Assembly (NCBI GenBank): GCA_023079485.1
Contig: CM041085.1
Location: 92,763,115 to 92,827,114 of the forward strand
DNA length: 64,000 nt
Source of the DNA: Archilochus colubris
Taxonomy: Eukaryota > Chordata > Aves > Apodiformes > Trochilidae
Reading direction: 5' to 3'
In this document: piece by piece, positions 1-12,200 of the stretch
How the letters are laid out: each line of letters begins with the position of its first letter
Numbering within the stretch: position 1 is the stretch's first letter
Made by a program: the position numbers and the translations under genes
The notes under the pieces: generated by a model
Seen by the model: only the letters and a program-made list of their open reading frames with translations
What the model was told of the DNA's origin: nothing
Databases searched by the model: none

Positions 1-3000
1 CAAAATCTTCTTTAAGTCCTCATGCAATTTCATATGTTCTGAAATATTGTTGAGGTTAAACTGAGAGTAGCTTCTATCTTTTGTCCTGCATTTTTAAACT
101 GAGTTTTATACAAGTAATTTATTTCTAAACTTCCTTATGCCACTGCTGCAGGGGAGCATGAAAGCTCAGCACTGTGGGTCCCCATGAGTCAGCAGCAGGC
201 TGAAGGATTTGCCACTGATACAAGGTGGGCCAAAAATCTGCATGGCTTTGCTAGAGATACAGTTGCAAAATAAAGTTTAAAAATAGCTTATTTCATCTTA
301 ACAAAACTAAAGTGCAAAATCCACAGCATTGGTGCTTCTCCTGGTTTCCAATAAAAAAACATACTTGTGCTTTCAGATCAATATGGGCAATGACTTACTC
401 TAAATTCCTTTTTCTTTCTAACAACAAGCATGCCCGACACTTAAGAGATCATTCAGAAGATGAAAAAGGGGAGTCTGGGGCTTGTGACAAGTTGAAAGTC
501 AAAACAAATGTATGCAAGAGGCAGTTCAGGCTTTGGGGACAGAAAGGAGAAACTGGATAGCTTTGGAAAATGTACAGAAAATGATTGACAGCTTTGATTA
601 TTGGTGCTGTCTTCCAGTTCTCAAGCATCTGAGGATTTTCAGTTCCAGTACATTCACAAAAGCAAACAGCAGCATGATTGCTGTGTTTTTGGAGGAGGGA
701 AAAGAGTAGTCACCTCTGCAGTGGCAGGGACTGGGAAAACGTCACTTCAACAAGAAAACACAATTTAAGATTTCCCAAATCAAGTGCCTAAAATTAGGTT
801 TTGAAGTCCTAATTTAAGAATGGAGAAAGTGGCTTTCTTCCAAGAAGGCTGAGCAGGCAGGCCTGATGGCGCAGTGTTCTCAGAAGCCAGCGCTATTATT
901 TAGACTCCTATTTTGGGGATTTTTTTGGAACTTGGGTTCAGAACTTTAAATGTGAAAACTGGGCTCTGTTGTTTCAGGGAGTCCTTGAGCGGCAGAGTGA
1001 GAACTGGAGGGTTCTGCAGACAGGGAGCAGGCTCCTCGTGCTTTGGGCTTTTAGCCCAAAATGTTTTGTTGCTACTATTTGGCTTACGTAAAAAGGGTGG
1101 CATGGAATGGTTGGGAAACCTTTAGATTTTCATGCCCAGTCTTTGTACATGGAAACTGAGGTTAGTCCAAGAAGAAACTCAAGAAACAACTTTAAAAAGT
1201 GAATGAGAATTCTTAAATCACTTCTTGGCATAAACCCCCCATGAATGTGTTTTCTGTGGAAAATGTAGGAGAGAATTTCCTTTGAAGGCAAGGAGCTGGT
1301 AAAATACTTAAGTATATAGCAGCCCATTCCTCAGATAGCAGTGTTAGAAGAGCAGGTTATCACTGTTGGTATTCTGTATGAAAAGCTTCTGTAAGTAAAT
1401 TTCAATTACTGTAAGAAAAGCCAGTCATTGTGTGGCCTTTGGTCTGTATTTTTGACTGCCTCCCTGGCACCACCCACACCTTGACCAAAGGTCAGGGTAG
1501 TGCTCCTGTCTCCTGCAGGTGTGGATGGCTGCTGAGGTACAGTGCATATCCCACCTCATAGCACCAGAAGTGGACCAAGCATGCAAAATGTTCTGTGGAC
1601 ATCAACAAAATCCCTGTTTATATCTAAGTACAGAGAACTTTTTAAAAAGTAGTATTTTAATGACAGGGCTCAATCCTGTTGGAGCAAGGTGAAATTTTAG
1701 CTTTCTGTGTTTGCGTTGCAGAATTGGAAGTCCAGTAATTAAAAGGACCTTGGAATAGTTTTATGAAAATCAATGCTGGCCACAAAATACAAAGAGTGCC
1801 AAATCTATGATTTCTCGGTGTGTTTGTTACTTTTTTTGGAGTAGTGTTTTGTATTACATTAAGGCAAAGGCTCTGCTCTTAAGTTTCCTATTAATATATT
1901 TAGTCCTTCGAGGAGCAGCTTTGCATGCTTACCTCCTGCTCCACTGTTATCTCCATGGCAAAGGATGTTATGCAAGCCTCAAAGCTGCAGGCCCTTCCAT
2001 CTTAGCCTAAGTCTTTAAATATCCTCTCAATTTGAGAAGTTAATGGTTGTCTGTGGTTTTGATTGTTTTATGAAGAGTTCTTGCAACCTCTCATATGTAA
2101 GGCATACATGCAGCCCAAAAGTGCTGTATACCAGCCTATAGCATGCAAGGTGTAGATGAAGTTGGATATAAACCCCAGGAAGCTGAGACAGCTGGTACTG
2201 TTGAAGTATCAGGTTGTTAGAAGGACACATCTCTGCCCAATAATAACACATTAGCAATGTGCATGTTTTTTCCCTGCAGGTGGTTTGTATTTTTTAAACA
2301 GGGAGAAAGCTTTCTCCAGGCTGATGAGGCCTTGGTCCTTCTTCTCTTCCAGCCTTCAAGTAGCAGCTCCCTTCTGAACTCCTTGATAATTTTTTTGTCC
2401 TAACATGAAGTGGCATCTCACAGCCCTCTTGTGTGCCAGTGGCTTCCCTACAAAGCTGTTGGCTTCAGTTCAAGTTTTCATGGTCCCCTGAACCATTGCT
2501 TTTGATAGGTTGGGTGGTCACCTGTCAAAGGGTAGACTTCTGAGTTCAAATGCACATTTGGCTTTGCTGCAGCATAGCACTTGGTTTTCTGAGTAGACAC
2601 ATTACAAACTTCATTTTATTAGTACCCTTCATGTGTTTTTTTGTTGGATTCCCAAGCTTTACTAACTCATGATCCTAAAAATTATAGGGACAGAGAAAGT
2701 TGGAGCTGATTTCATGCTACTGAATGTAATTGATAAAGTCAGGAATTTACAAAGGATCCTTTCTTATCATCTGTTAATAAGAATGCAGTCCTTTTGACAT
2801 TCATGTAGTTTTTTTGGGTGCACTACCATGATCTTTGTATGTACCTGTAGAGCATAAAAACCACAATATGTTTTCCAAACTATATTGGAGATCTGGCTAA
2901 TGTCCACTTATGTGAACACCTGGAAACTCTGAGAAGTCCTCCACACGCCTGTATTGAAGACTAACTAGTATGTGTAAAAATCAGATGGATTTGGTTTTGG

Positions 3001-6000
3001 TTAAAACACTAGATATGCATTTTCCTGGATTAAATATTTGTAGTTGAAGGACAGAAATGTCTTTCAGGTTGCAAGCCTGAGGACTTCCAGACTTGGATCC
3101 TGCTTGCCCTCATGTTCAGGGCCCATAAAATTTGGTTGTGTAGAGGATGGTTTCTTTCCTGCTCATTGTAGAAAGGCAGGTTTGGAAAAATAAGTATATA
3201 GAGAGGTACCTATTTTAGAAAGCAGTGTGTTTGACATAATTGGGTTTTTGGTGGTGTGTTGTTTTTTTTCTGACCATAGGTAATAAATAGTCTGCCTTGC
3301 TGTGGGATGACTTCTAGGTAAAGCAGCATTGCTAGTGATCTGCTCCTGTATTTGCTGAGCTGCAGAATTTGGTAATTTTAAGTATTAAGAAACATGCCTA
3401 TTATAGTGTTTCAAATGGCAACTGCTTTAATTTTTCTGGAAGTCGATGTTCCTCTGAATTGGGAAACTATTCTAATTTAAAAAAGAAGCCTTGTAGTTGC
3501 TGCTGTTGAAGCAGTGTTTTAATGTTGTGTGGCTGTTGGCAGGAGACTTGATGCATTTTCACATGACCCCCTCTGAACAAAAGCAGATTGTTTCCCTCTG
3601 TTTCTCTGTTACACAAATCAGTTCCTTTTGAAACAATTTCTGTAAATTCTGGAAACTGACACTAGGAGTAGTTTTTCCTTCACTGTGCCTTTTACTATCT
3701 GCTGTCTGATAATGCTGGCACATGAATGTGCTTTGGGGTAGCAGCCCAAAAAAGATGAGATCTCTGCAGAAAGCATCCTCCTCTTGGAAAATGAGGGGTT
3801 TTTTTTCCTGTTTTGTGAAAGGGTTGAACATTTAGTTCCATTTCTTGTTGTATTTGCTATAGCTGGGCATAGTTTGTTACTACATTCTGAATAGTTTCAT
3901 ATCTGCATTTTCTTGGTTTCCAGCACATAAAAGTATATATCTAGTCAGTTCTGAGTGGAGATTTTTTTATATAAATTTGTGTAGCATTTGTAGGTGAAAC
4001 AGACTCTTCCATCTGAAGTCTTCCTCTGCAAAGAGGGGAGTTTCAAGTAAGGTGCAGATGCTGGCTTATTGAATGGTGCAGTGCTGCATAACTAAATCAA
4101 TTGGTACTGGATCAAAGGAGTAACAGACAAATTGAATAAATGGGTATTTCAAGCAACAAAATGAATTATCTGCTGGGGAATGCTTTCTCTGGTGATACTT
4201 AATAGCTGACAGATTTAAAAGAGGTGAGGAAAACCAACCAAAACCAACCAGCTTGCTCTGGATAATTTTATTTCTACTCCTTGGAAATTGTATACTAATT
4301 TTTTGCAGTCTTCCTGATGTTCTTGCTTCTGGTAGCACAGCATAGGTTTTTGAGTTAAATTGCTATATTCCTAGGATACCAGCATGCCAGTGCTGTGGCT
4401 GATCATGCAAGCACTCAGTTTGTGTATCATAGCTGGTAAGGTGATATAATCCCAAAAATGCTCCTTCTTGTGAAGGTGTGTAATTATTTGGGCTGGGCTT
4501 CTTCAGACAGAAAATAAAACTGGTATGAATTACAACTACAAAAGACTCCCAGTTATTTTAATCAAGCTCTTTTGTTTGTGCCTGGTGACCAGATTCCAGG
4601 GAAGCTGCTGTTCCTTTGTGGAATCCAAAGTGGTAGAAAGCCTTGATGCATGCAGAGGACGAGGTCCTCTGATGCTTATGTGCCCCAGAGCTCCATGGCA
4701 AACCATGGGTTGGCATTGCAGCCAGAAACCCTCCTGCCTGGAGCCCTGGTGTGGAAGGGCTGAGGGTGGAAGGGTTAGAAGACCATGCTATGTAAATCCC
4801 TGTATCAAAACCCATTGTATTCTGTTTGTCCCATGGGAAGTTGATGCCCCTGATTTGGACTGGAGACACTGCATCCTGCTTGGCTTTTCATGCTAGACTC
4901 AAAAGAAATGGAGGCGTCAGTCCCAGATAGCTAAAACCAGAGGACTTACTATTTATTTTGCTTGTGTAAATCAAAAATCCCCTAGAGTCAGGGTTTTCAC
5001 AGGTGGGAGTGAGATGTTTCTTTAGCTACAATGGAAAAAACAAACAAACCAAACAAAAAACAACAGTAACAAAAAAGCCAACTTTTTCATTGCTGGCAAC
5101 TACATGTAAATTTGTGTAAGCATTTCTATTTGTGCTGTGGTAGACTGACAGCTTATGTGTTGCTTAGCTTATTTTCCTGTAACTAAAAACTGCTGTTAGT
5201 ACATCAAGGGTGAGAAACATCAAGAAGTGAAAGCTATCCTATTGAAAATAGAATAATTTTAGTGAAAGTTCCAAACAGCTCTGGATAGAAAAGAGGAAAC
5301 TCAAGGGGTTGTTTTGAGTTTGGGTTGCTTTTTCTTAATCAAGAAGAAAATTACTTCCTCTTTGCTTGAGAAGAGCTTCATGTGCAGTTGTCCTGGCTCG
5401 TGGAAAATGTTGCTACTTCTTTTCTGCTTCAACTTTAGGGGAGCTACAGCCCCTTATGTACCTCAGCATAGGTATCAGGTGTTACCAATAAGTACTGCTG
5501 TGTGAGGACCTGGCAGATGGCATTTGAATCACTCTTCTGTTGTCATGCTGTATGAGTTTTATCCAGTAATGTCTTGCAGCAGTTTTTGGAACTGGAGATG
5601 CTGCTGTCACAAACCACAGTATTTTCCTCCCTCACCTCTGCAGCTCTCTTTGTCACTTGGTGACTGCTGATCTCTTGGTCTCCTGGGCTGTTAATCAGAG
5701 CTGTAATCAGTCACCTATCTGGAAAAGCATCAGGCAAGACAGCCAACATATCAGCCAAGACAGTTTTCTTTGTTTTCTTTCCTTTCCTCCTCCCCAGCTA
5801 GTGCTGCCAGATATCTGAGACTATCAAAAGGGTGTCACAGTTTTTATTTGAGAATTTCAATGTTGTTGGCTTTCTCAAGATCCAGTCCTCCTCCTCCTTG
5901 AGGAGGGATCTTGCAAGATGTCATCCTGTATTTGCTCTCAAAAATACAGCATTAAAAGAACTTCAGGTTAATCCAAACACATTATCTTAAGCTTCTTTGT

Positions 6001-6228
6001 ATCCAGATCCATGGTTATGTACTTCAGTGGGAAATACTACTCTTATTCCAGTGGTTCTCTGACACTAAAATAAACTTTATGTACTGTATATATGGTGGTC
6101 ATGTCCAGTATCTATATGCTGTGATTTTTGTATATTAGGGTTTTTTTGTTAGTCCTAAGTTTTATTCAGGCCATCAAACTATTTCCATGAGCTGAAGAAC
6201 GAACATTGTCCTCTTCCTATTTCAACAG
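1..6228 (+). other. ELOVL5: Presumed intron 1 of ELOVL5 (no coding exon seen)
   Basis: No recognisable coding exon, RNA gene or clear interspersed repeat was found here. The first coding exon of ELOVL5 starts at 6229 directly after a splice acceptor and has only 8 nt before its ATG, so an upstream non-coding exon must exist. Known vertebrate ELOVL5 genes start with a non-coding exon in a CpG island. Nothing in this stretch is CpG-rich, so the promoter is probably left of the window. Small A-rich runs occur near 5035-5100. The short open frames here have no recognisable similarity and look like chance. Confidence 0.7.
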
Positions 6229-6294
6229 GTTGTAGAATGGAACTTCTGGATAAAACAATCAATAGCTACCTTGATGTTTGGCTTGGGCCCAGAG
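6229..6294 (+). CDS. ELOVL5: ELOVL5 first coding exon
   Basis: The acceptor ttcaacag ends at 6228 and the donor gtaagt begins at 6295. The exon has 8 nt of 5' UTR, then ATG at 6237, and encodes residues 1-19 ([19 protein letters not shown]) plus the first base of Asp20 (phase 1). The LGPRD motif matches the vertebrate ELOVL5 N-terminus. The following intron is about 1.17 kb and holds a 20-bp palindrome at 6634. Confidence 0.95.
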
Positions 6295-9200
6295 GTAAGT
6301 GTTGTCCAAAAATAATTGCACAAGTAAAAGTGGTGTTAAAATACAAATACTAGAGCATGAGAAACAGCTTTGCTCTAACATCCTGACTTTGACAGGTGAC
6401 TACTTTGAAAAGCATAAAAATGTGTGATTCTGTACTACATAGAAAAGTCTAGTCAATGCTTCTGATCTTTTGACATGAAGAGCTGTTAATTTATTAGCTC
6501 ATGATAATCAGATGATAATCGTACTTTCAGTTAAGCTCTGTTTTGTTAGTCTTGGTGAACAATTCACTCAAATCTTTGAGGTTTCTTTATAAGTTAATAA
6601 TAGCATGTATTTTAAAAAAAATTTTATTTTAATTTTCATTTCATGAAATGAAAGTAGTCTTGCCTTCATAACTAGAGCTGCTCAGAAATTTTTCAGTGAA
6701 AAAAAATCTGTATATTTTTGGAAGGCACTGACTCTTTGAAACTATTCTTTTTAAAGAAGCAATGGTTGTGGTAGGGTTTGCACTGGGAAAAGGTTTACAG
6801 CTGGAGATCAGGAACCCTGCTTAGTACAAGGGAGAGGCAGAGGTGCCAGGAGAGATGGTAGCCTCATGGTGAGGACTTCCAGCTAGAATGGGATGTCCCT
6901 GTCCTGACCAAGGGGCATTAAGTCTCAGCATTTTATACAGAATGTGCATGGCTATGCAACTTTGTGCCTTGTGTGCTTTCTTCCTGATTGCTTCAGTAGC
7001 ATCTTTCCTGCCTTTGTCCCAGTGAAATTCCAGTGGTGGTGCCACTTCCCTGCAGGACAAAGTCCATAGGAGGAGGAACAAAGCTCTGATCCTTTAAAGT
7101 GTGTTTTCTGTTTGCTTTTAGTTGCTTGGTATCTTTGTTACCCTCTTCTTCATACTAAGTCCATTTAAATAAGTCTGGATGTTCTAATTTATAATGAGTA
7201 CTTAAAAATAATTATGGTAATAAGTTAGGAATATCTCTGCTTTAGGAAAATTATTTGCTCTTTACCAAATAAATAACTAAAATCTTGTGCTTTGTGAATC
7301 TTTTTTTGTAATGAGCACTGTAGTTCTTAATGAAAGTGCTTGCTTCTCTTCCTTCATATTTGTTAATTTCAGTGCTAGATGCATTATAAGTGCAGCTGTT
7401 TCTGGATGCATTGAACTCCTCCGTTTCAAAATCTAAATGTTGTATATTTGTGTTTGTTTCAGATCCCAGAGTAAAAGGATGGCTTCTTCTGGAAAACTAC
7501 ACACCTACCTTCATCTTTTCAGTATTGTACTTACTAATCGTGTGGCTAGGACCAAAGTACATGCGGAATAAGCAACCATTCTCATGCAGGGGTATTTTAG
7601 TGGTCTACAACCTTGGACTTACACTGCTCTCTCTGTATATGTTTTATGAGGTAGGAGAAAAGAAGTTTGAGTTTATTTTGCAGTATCTGTTTTAAGTATA
7701 TTGGCTTATGTTGAAAATCACAGAATTACAGAATTGTCACAGTTGGAAAAGACCTCTTAGGATCACTGAGTCCAACTGTCAACCTGGGAAAAAACCCACC
7801 CTGCTCATTAGAGCATGTCCTGAAGTGTCTCATCTACATGAGTTTTGAATACCTCTAGAGATGGTGACTACATCACCTCCCTGGGCAGCCCATTCCAGCT
7901 CCTGACTACTTTTTCAGTAAGGAAATTGTTCCAAGTAGCTAGTCTAAACCTTCCCTGGTGCAACTTCTGGCCATGTCCTCTAGTCGTATTGTTACTGACT
8001 TGAGAGAAGATGCCAACAGCCACCTCACTGCAACCTCCTTTCCAGTAGTTGTAGAGAGTGATAAGGATTAGATCTAATAATCTAGAATTATTATAATCTC
8101 CATAATAATCTATGAGGACAACTCTCTTAAAGATGGAGCAATGAACTGCATAAGTGCTGCAGTGGTTCTTCAATGTCACTTCTCAAAGAAGAAAATCATA
8201 GTTGTAAATGTTATTACCTGTAAGAATGGTATAAAATAAACCTTTCCCTAAACAGTTATGCTGACGTTGACTAGCAATGTTTCAAATGCACTTCTCTTGC
8301 TCAGTGCAAATAAAAGCTTGGTTTTTCAGGGTGAACCTGGCTACTCCTTCATCAGTCTTCCTTGCCTAGAAATTAGGCTTGATGTGATTGCTTTGTTGGA
8401 TTGAGCAAAATACTGAGTAGCAAAACTGCAGTTTGTTTTGGAGTGCAAAATGTATTTAAATGTTTAATCAGGCACACACTCTTAGCATCTATTTCTGTAA
8501 GCCTGAAATAGGATCACAGAATCATAGAATTGTTTTGATTAGAAAAGACCTTTAAGATCTTCAAGTCCAACTCTCTTTTAAAAACCTCCAGGGATGGTGA
8601 CTCATCCACTTCCCTGGGCACCATGTTCCAATGCTTAACAACTTTTTGATGGGAAAAATTTTCCCTATTATCTAATCAAAACTGCCCATGGTACAACTTG
8701 AGGCCATTTCCTTTTGTTCTGTTGCTTGTTACTAGGGAGGAGGGACCAACATATACCTCACTACAACCTCCTTTCAAGATTCTCCTTCACCCTCCTTTTG
8801 TTAAATTTTTAAATAAATATTTTCTGTTGTGTTTTAAGGCATTAGCCAAGTTATATTCTACCTGGGCTTTGGCCCTTCTAATTTTCTCTCTGCATAGCCT
8901 AATGATATCTTTGCAGTCCTCTTGAGTTGCCTGCTCTTTTTTTATAGGCCATAAATTCTACTTTTTTGTCTTGAGTTCCAGCCAAAGCTTTCTGTTCAGG
9001 CAAGCCAGCTTGTCTTTTGGCACATAGGGATGTCTGCTCCTGTGCCTTTAAGATTTCCTCTCTGAGGAGCATCCAGCCTTCCTGGACTTCTTTGCCCTTT
9101 AGAGCTGCTTCCCAAGACTCTGTCAAGCAGTCTCCTAAAGAGGCCAAAGTCTGCCTGCCGGAAGCCCAAGGCAGCAGTTCTTTTCACTCCTCTCCTTACT

Positions 9201-12200
9201 TCTCCAAGAACCTAAAAACATTTCATGATTGCTATGCCCAAGGCAGCCCCCAGCCATCACATCACCCACAAGTCCTCTACTTTGCAAGCAGCAGGTCCAG
9301 GGGGACCTTCCCTGGTTGGCTCACTCACCAGTTGTGTAAGGAAGTTACTTTCCACACACTCCAGGAACTTCCTCCATGGTTTCCTCTGTGCTATATTGTA
9401 TTTCCAGCAGACATCTGAAGAACTGAAGTCCCTCATGAGAACAAGGGCCAGCAATCAGGAGATTTCTCCCAGCTGCTTATAGAATATTTCATCTGCCTCT
9501 TTATCCTGGGTGGCCTATAACAGACTCCTATCATGATATCTGCCTTGTTGGCCTTCCTCCCTGTTCTTACCCGTAAACACTCAACTCTCATCACCAGCAC
9601 CAAGTTTAGGCAATCAAAACACTCCTTAACATATACAGCTAGCCCCCTGCCCCTCCTTCCAGCTATCCCTGCTGAAGAGTTTGTAGCAGCCCAGCTGTGC
9701 CAGTGAATCATCCCACCACCTTTCTGTCATGGTAACTGTATCATCATTTTCCTGCTACACATTGGCTTCCAACTCTTGTTTGTCACACATGCTGTGTGCA
9801 TTGGTATAGATGCTCTTCAGCTGGGCTACTGATCCTGCCACCTTTTGGAGGGGAGAAACCCTAATTCCTACATGACCATTGTCAGGCACTTCCATAGTTT
9901 CTAACCCATCAATAACCTTTGTGTCTTTGCTGTCACATGGCTCTCAATTCATTGCCTACATTGACACAACAGAACCTCACTAGAACCCTCCCTGAAAAAC
10001 TGGTGTGCTGCCCCCAGGCTTATCTCTAATGAGCATGGTTTAATCTCTTTCCCCCTTCAAATCTAGTTTAAAGCTCTTTCAGTGACTCCTGCTAACCCCT
10101 GTGCAAAGATCTTTTCCTACCTTTGAGACAAGTGTGTGCCTTCTGACCCCAGCAGGTATGTATGGTGTTGTGTAGAGTGACACATGGTCAAAAAAACCCC
10201 AAACTCTGCCCCTGATACCAGGCTTTGAGCCAGGCATTGATCTCCTGCCTCCTCTTCTTTCTTTCCTGATTATTCCCTACAACTGGAAGGGGGGGGGAAT
10301 GGCTTCTTCTGCATCCCCCTACTTTTGCTGAAACAATTGCATCAATGCAGTTGTGATTCATCTGTTTCTTGGAAGTTAACATCTCAATATACAAATGTCT
10401 TTCAAACTCAATTGGACTAGCTGTGGACTTTCTTTCTTAAGAAAACAAAGATTTAGGCTCTGTAAAGGTTTACACATCCCAGAGCGTACTTTTTTACTAA
10501 AATGAAAATTAAGAACTATGGTAGTGAAAATAGGAATGTGGTCAGCAAATGATTGAGTGTGAGGCTTTAATTTACAGAATAGTGTGGCTTGCTTTTAGCC
10601 AGAAGCTTTCCTCCATTCAGAAAGGAGAGATTTCATTTTCAGCATGTGATTACAAGCTAGAGCTAAAACTGCTAATCTTTTTTTTTTTTTTTTTTTTTTG
10701 GCATGTGCTCAGAAGAAAATGCAAGCTGTAATTCTCCTTTATGTTGTAGTTATTTAGTTACATAGTGTGGGAATGTTTCGATGGGAAGTGATTTAGGGTT
10801 ATTTCTCCTATGTAATGAATTTTCTAGTAAAAAAAATTACTGAGTTGTGCTTTTAACAACTTTGATACTTAATTCTTCACGGGGACCAGGTTTGGATCCA
10901 GTAGGTACTTGGAACAATTTGTATTATTGATGTGCTTACATTTCTGATCTCCCTGTCAGGATCTTATAATCCAGAAAAAAATATGTGTTGATCTGAATAA
11001 TTTGTCTAAAAGCAGTGCCACTCAGGACTTCAGGGATAGTATCAGCATGATTTTATGCAGATATTACTTAAATAATAATATTATAGTTTCACCTCCAGTT
11101 GTGTTACTGAGGGTTTACAAGAACAGACTTTTCTTCAGTTATACTGAGTATGAATAAAACTCTCTCAGGGTAGCCAATAATTTTTCCTTGGGATAATACT
11201 CAAAGTTTCCAAACCATGAAGTGGTTACCAAGAAGGGACTATTAATTATATATATATATACTGATAATATATATACTGAATAATAAATATATACTGAAGA
11301 AGTCCTCATACTTATAACCAGCTGAATAGCTTTTATGCTGTTAAGCAGTGAGACAACTAAAATGCAGTGAATATTAAATCTTATCCTTATAGAGTGAAAT
11401 GCTTTACATCAAAGTGAATGTTGTTTTTATGTAAGGTTACCCATATGGAAGTGTCCATTGGTATTGTAAATATACTTCTCTTTATAAATGGGAATACCCA
11501 AAGCTACAGTGTTATTAGGACTATTAAACTCATGATAGTTGCAATGAAATGAGTCTGGCAGCACTTTCAAGCTGAATGTGAGGACAAAAGTGTTTTGCAA
11601 CAAGGGACTGATCCCATAGAAATGCTGCCAGGTACTGAGCTCTGCTGAGGTAACACTGTGCTGCTTGATGTTTGCAGGGCCAGGTGACAGGGGAAAAAAA
11701 AGTCACGTTCCTGCATTTCCCAGGTACATTAGCTAACTGTACTGCCTCCACAGTCATCTGTGTCAGTGCAAAGCAGACAATACCCTCACTCAGGTCACAT
11801 CAGTTGTGGAAATTTGGCTTTGAAGGATTATCTATACAGCAGTAGCACTTTATCCTACCCATGCTCTCTTTTAAGGTGAAGTGATGAAGAGGAGCATTCA
11901 AAAAAGAGATGAAATTCCCTGTGCTCTTCCTTGTTCTGACTTTGCATTTCATCTTAATTAAACTATTTTAGTCCAAGTTTGGGGAAAGCCATAAAAGATC
12001 ACCACTTAGAAACTCGTTTGGTAGCATGTCTGAAGACAAGCTGCTTTAATAGCTTATACGTAATATACCTGAAATGGTGCTTTGGAGTTTTTTCTGAGTT
12101 ATAGCTGTTATGGTTCAGGTCATGATTCATAGCATCACAGCTCAGTTTAAATATTACATGCCCACAACAAGGTGTTAAAGTGAGGCATCCTCTCAAGAAG

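Noticed and set aside
4525..4896. 123-codon + strand open frame in the presumed intron 1
   Set aside because: No similarity, no splice-flanked structure and an overlapping open frame on the other strand; consistent with chance.
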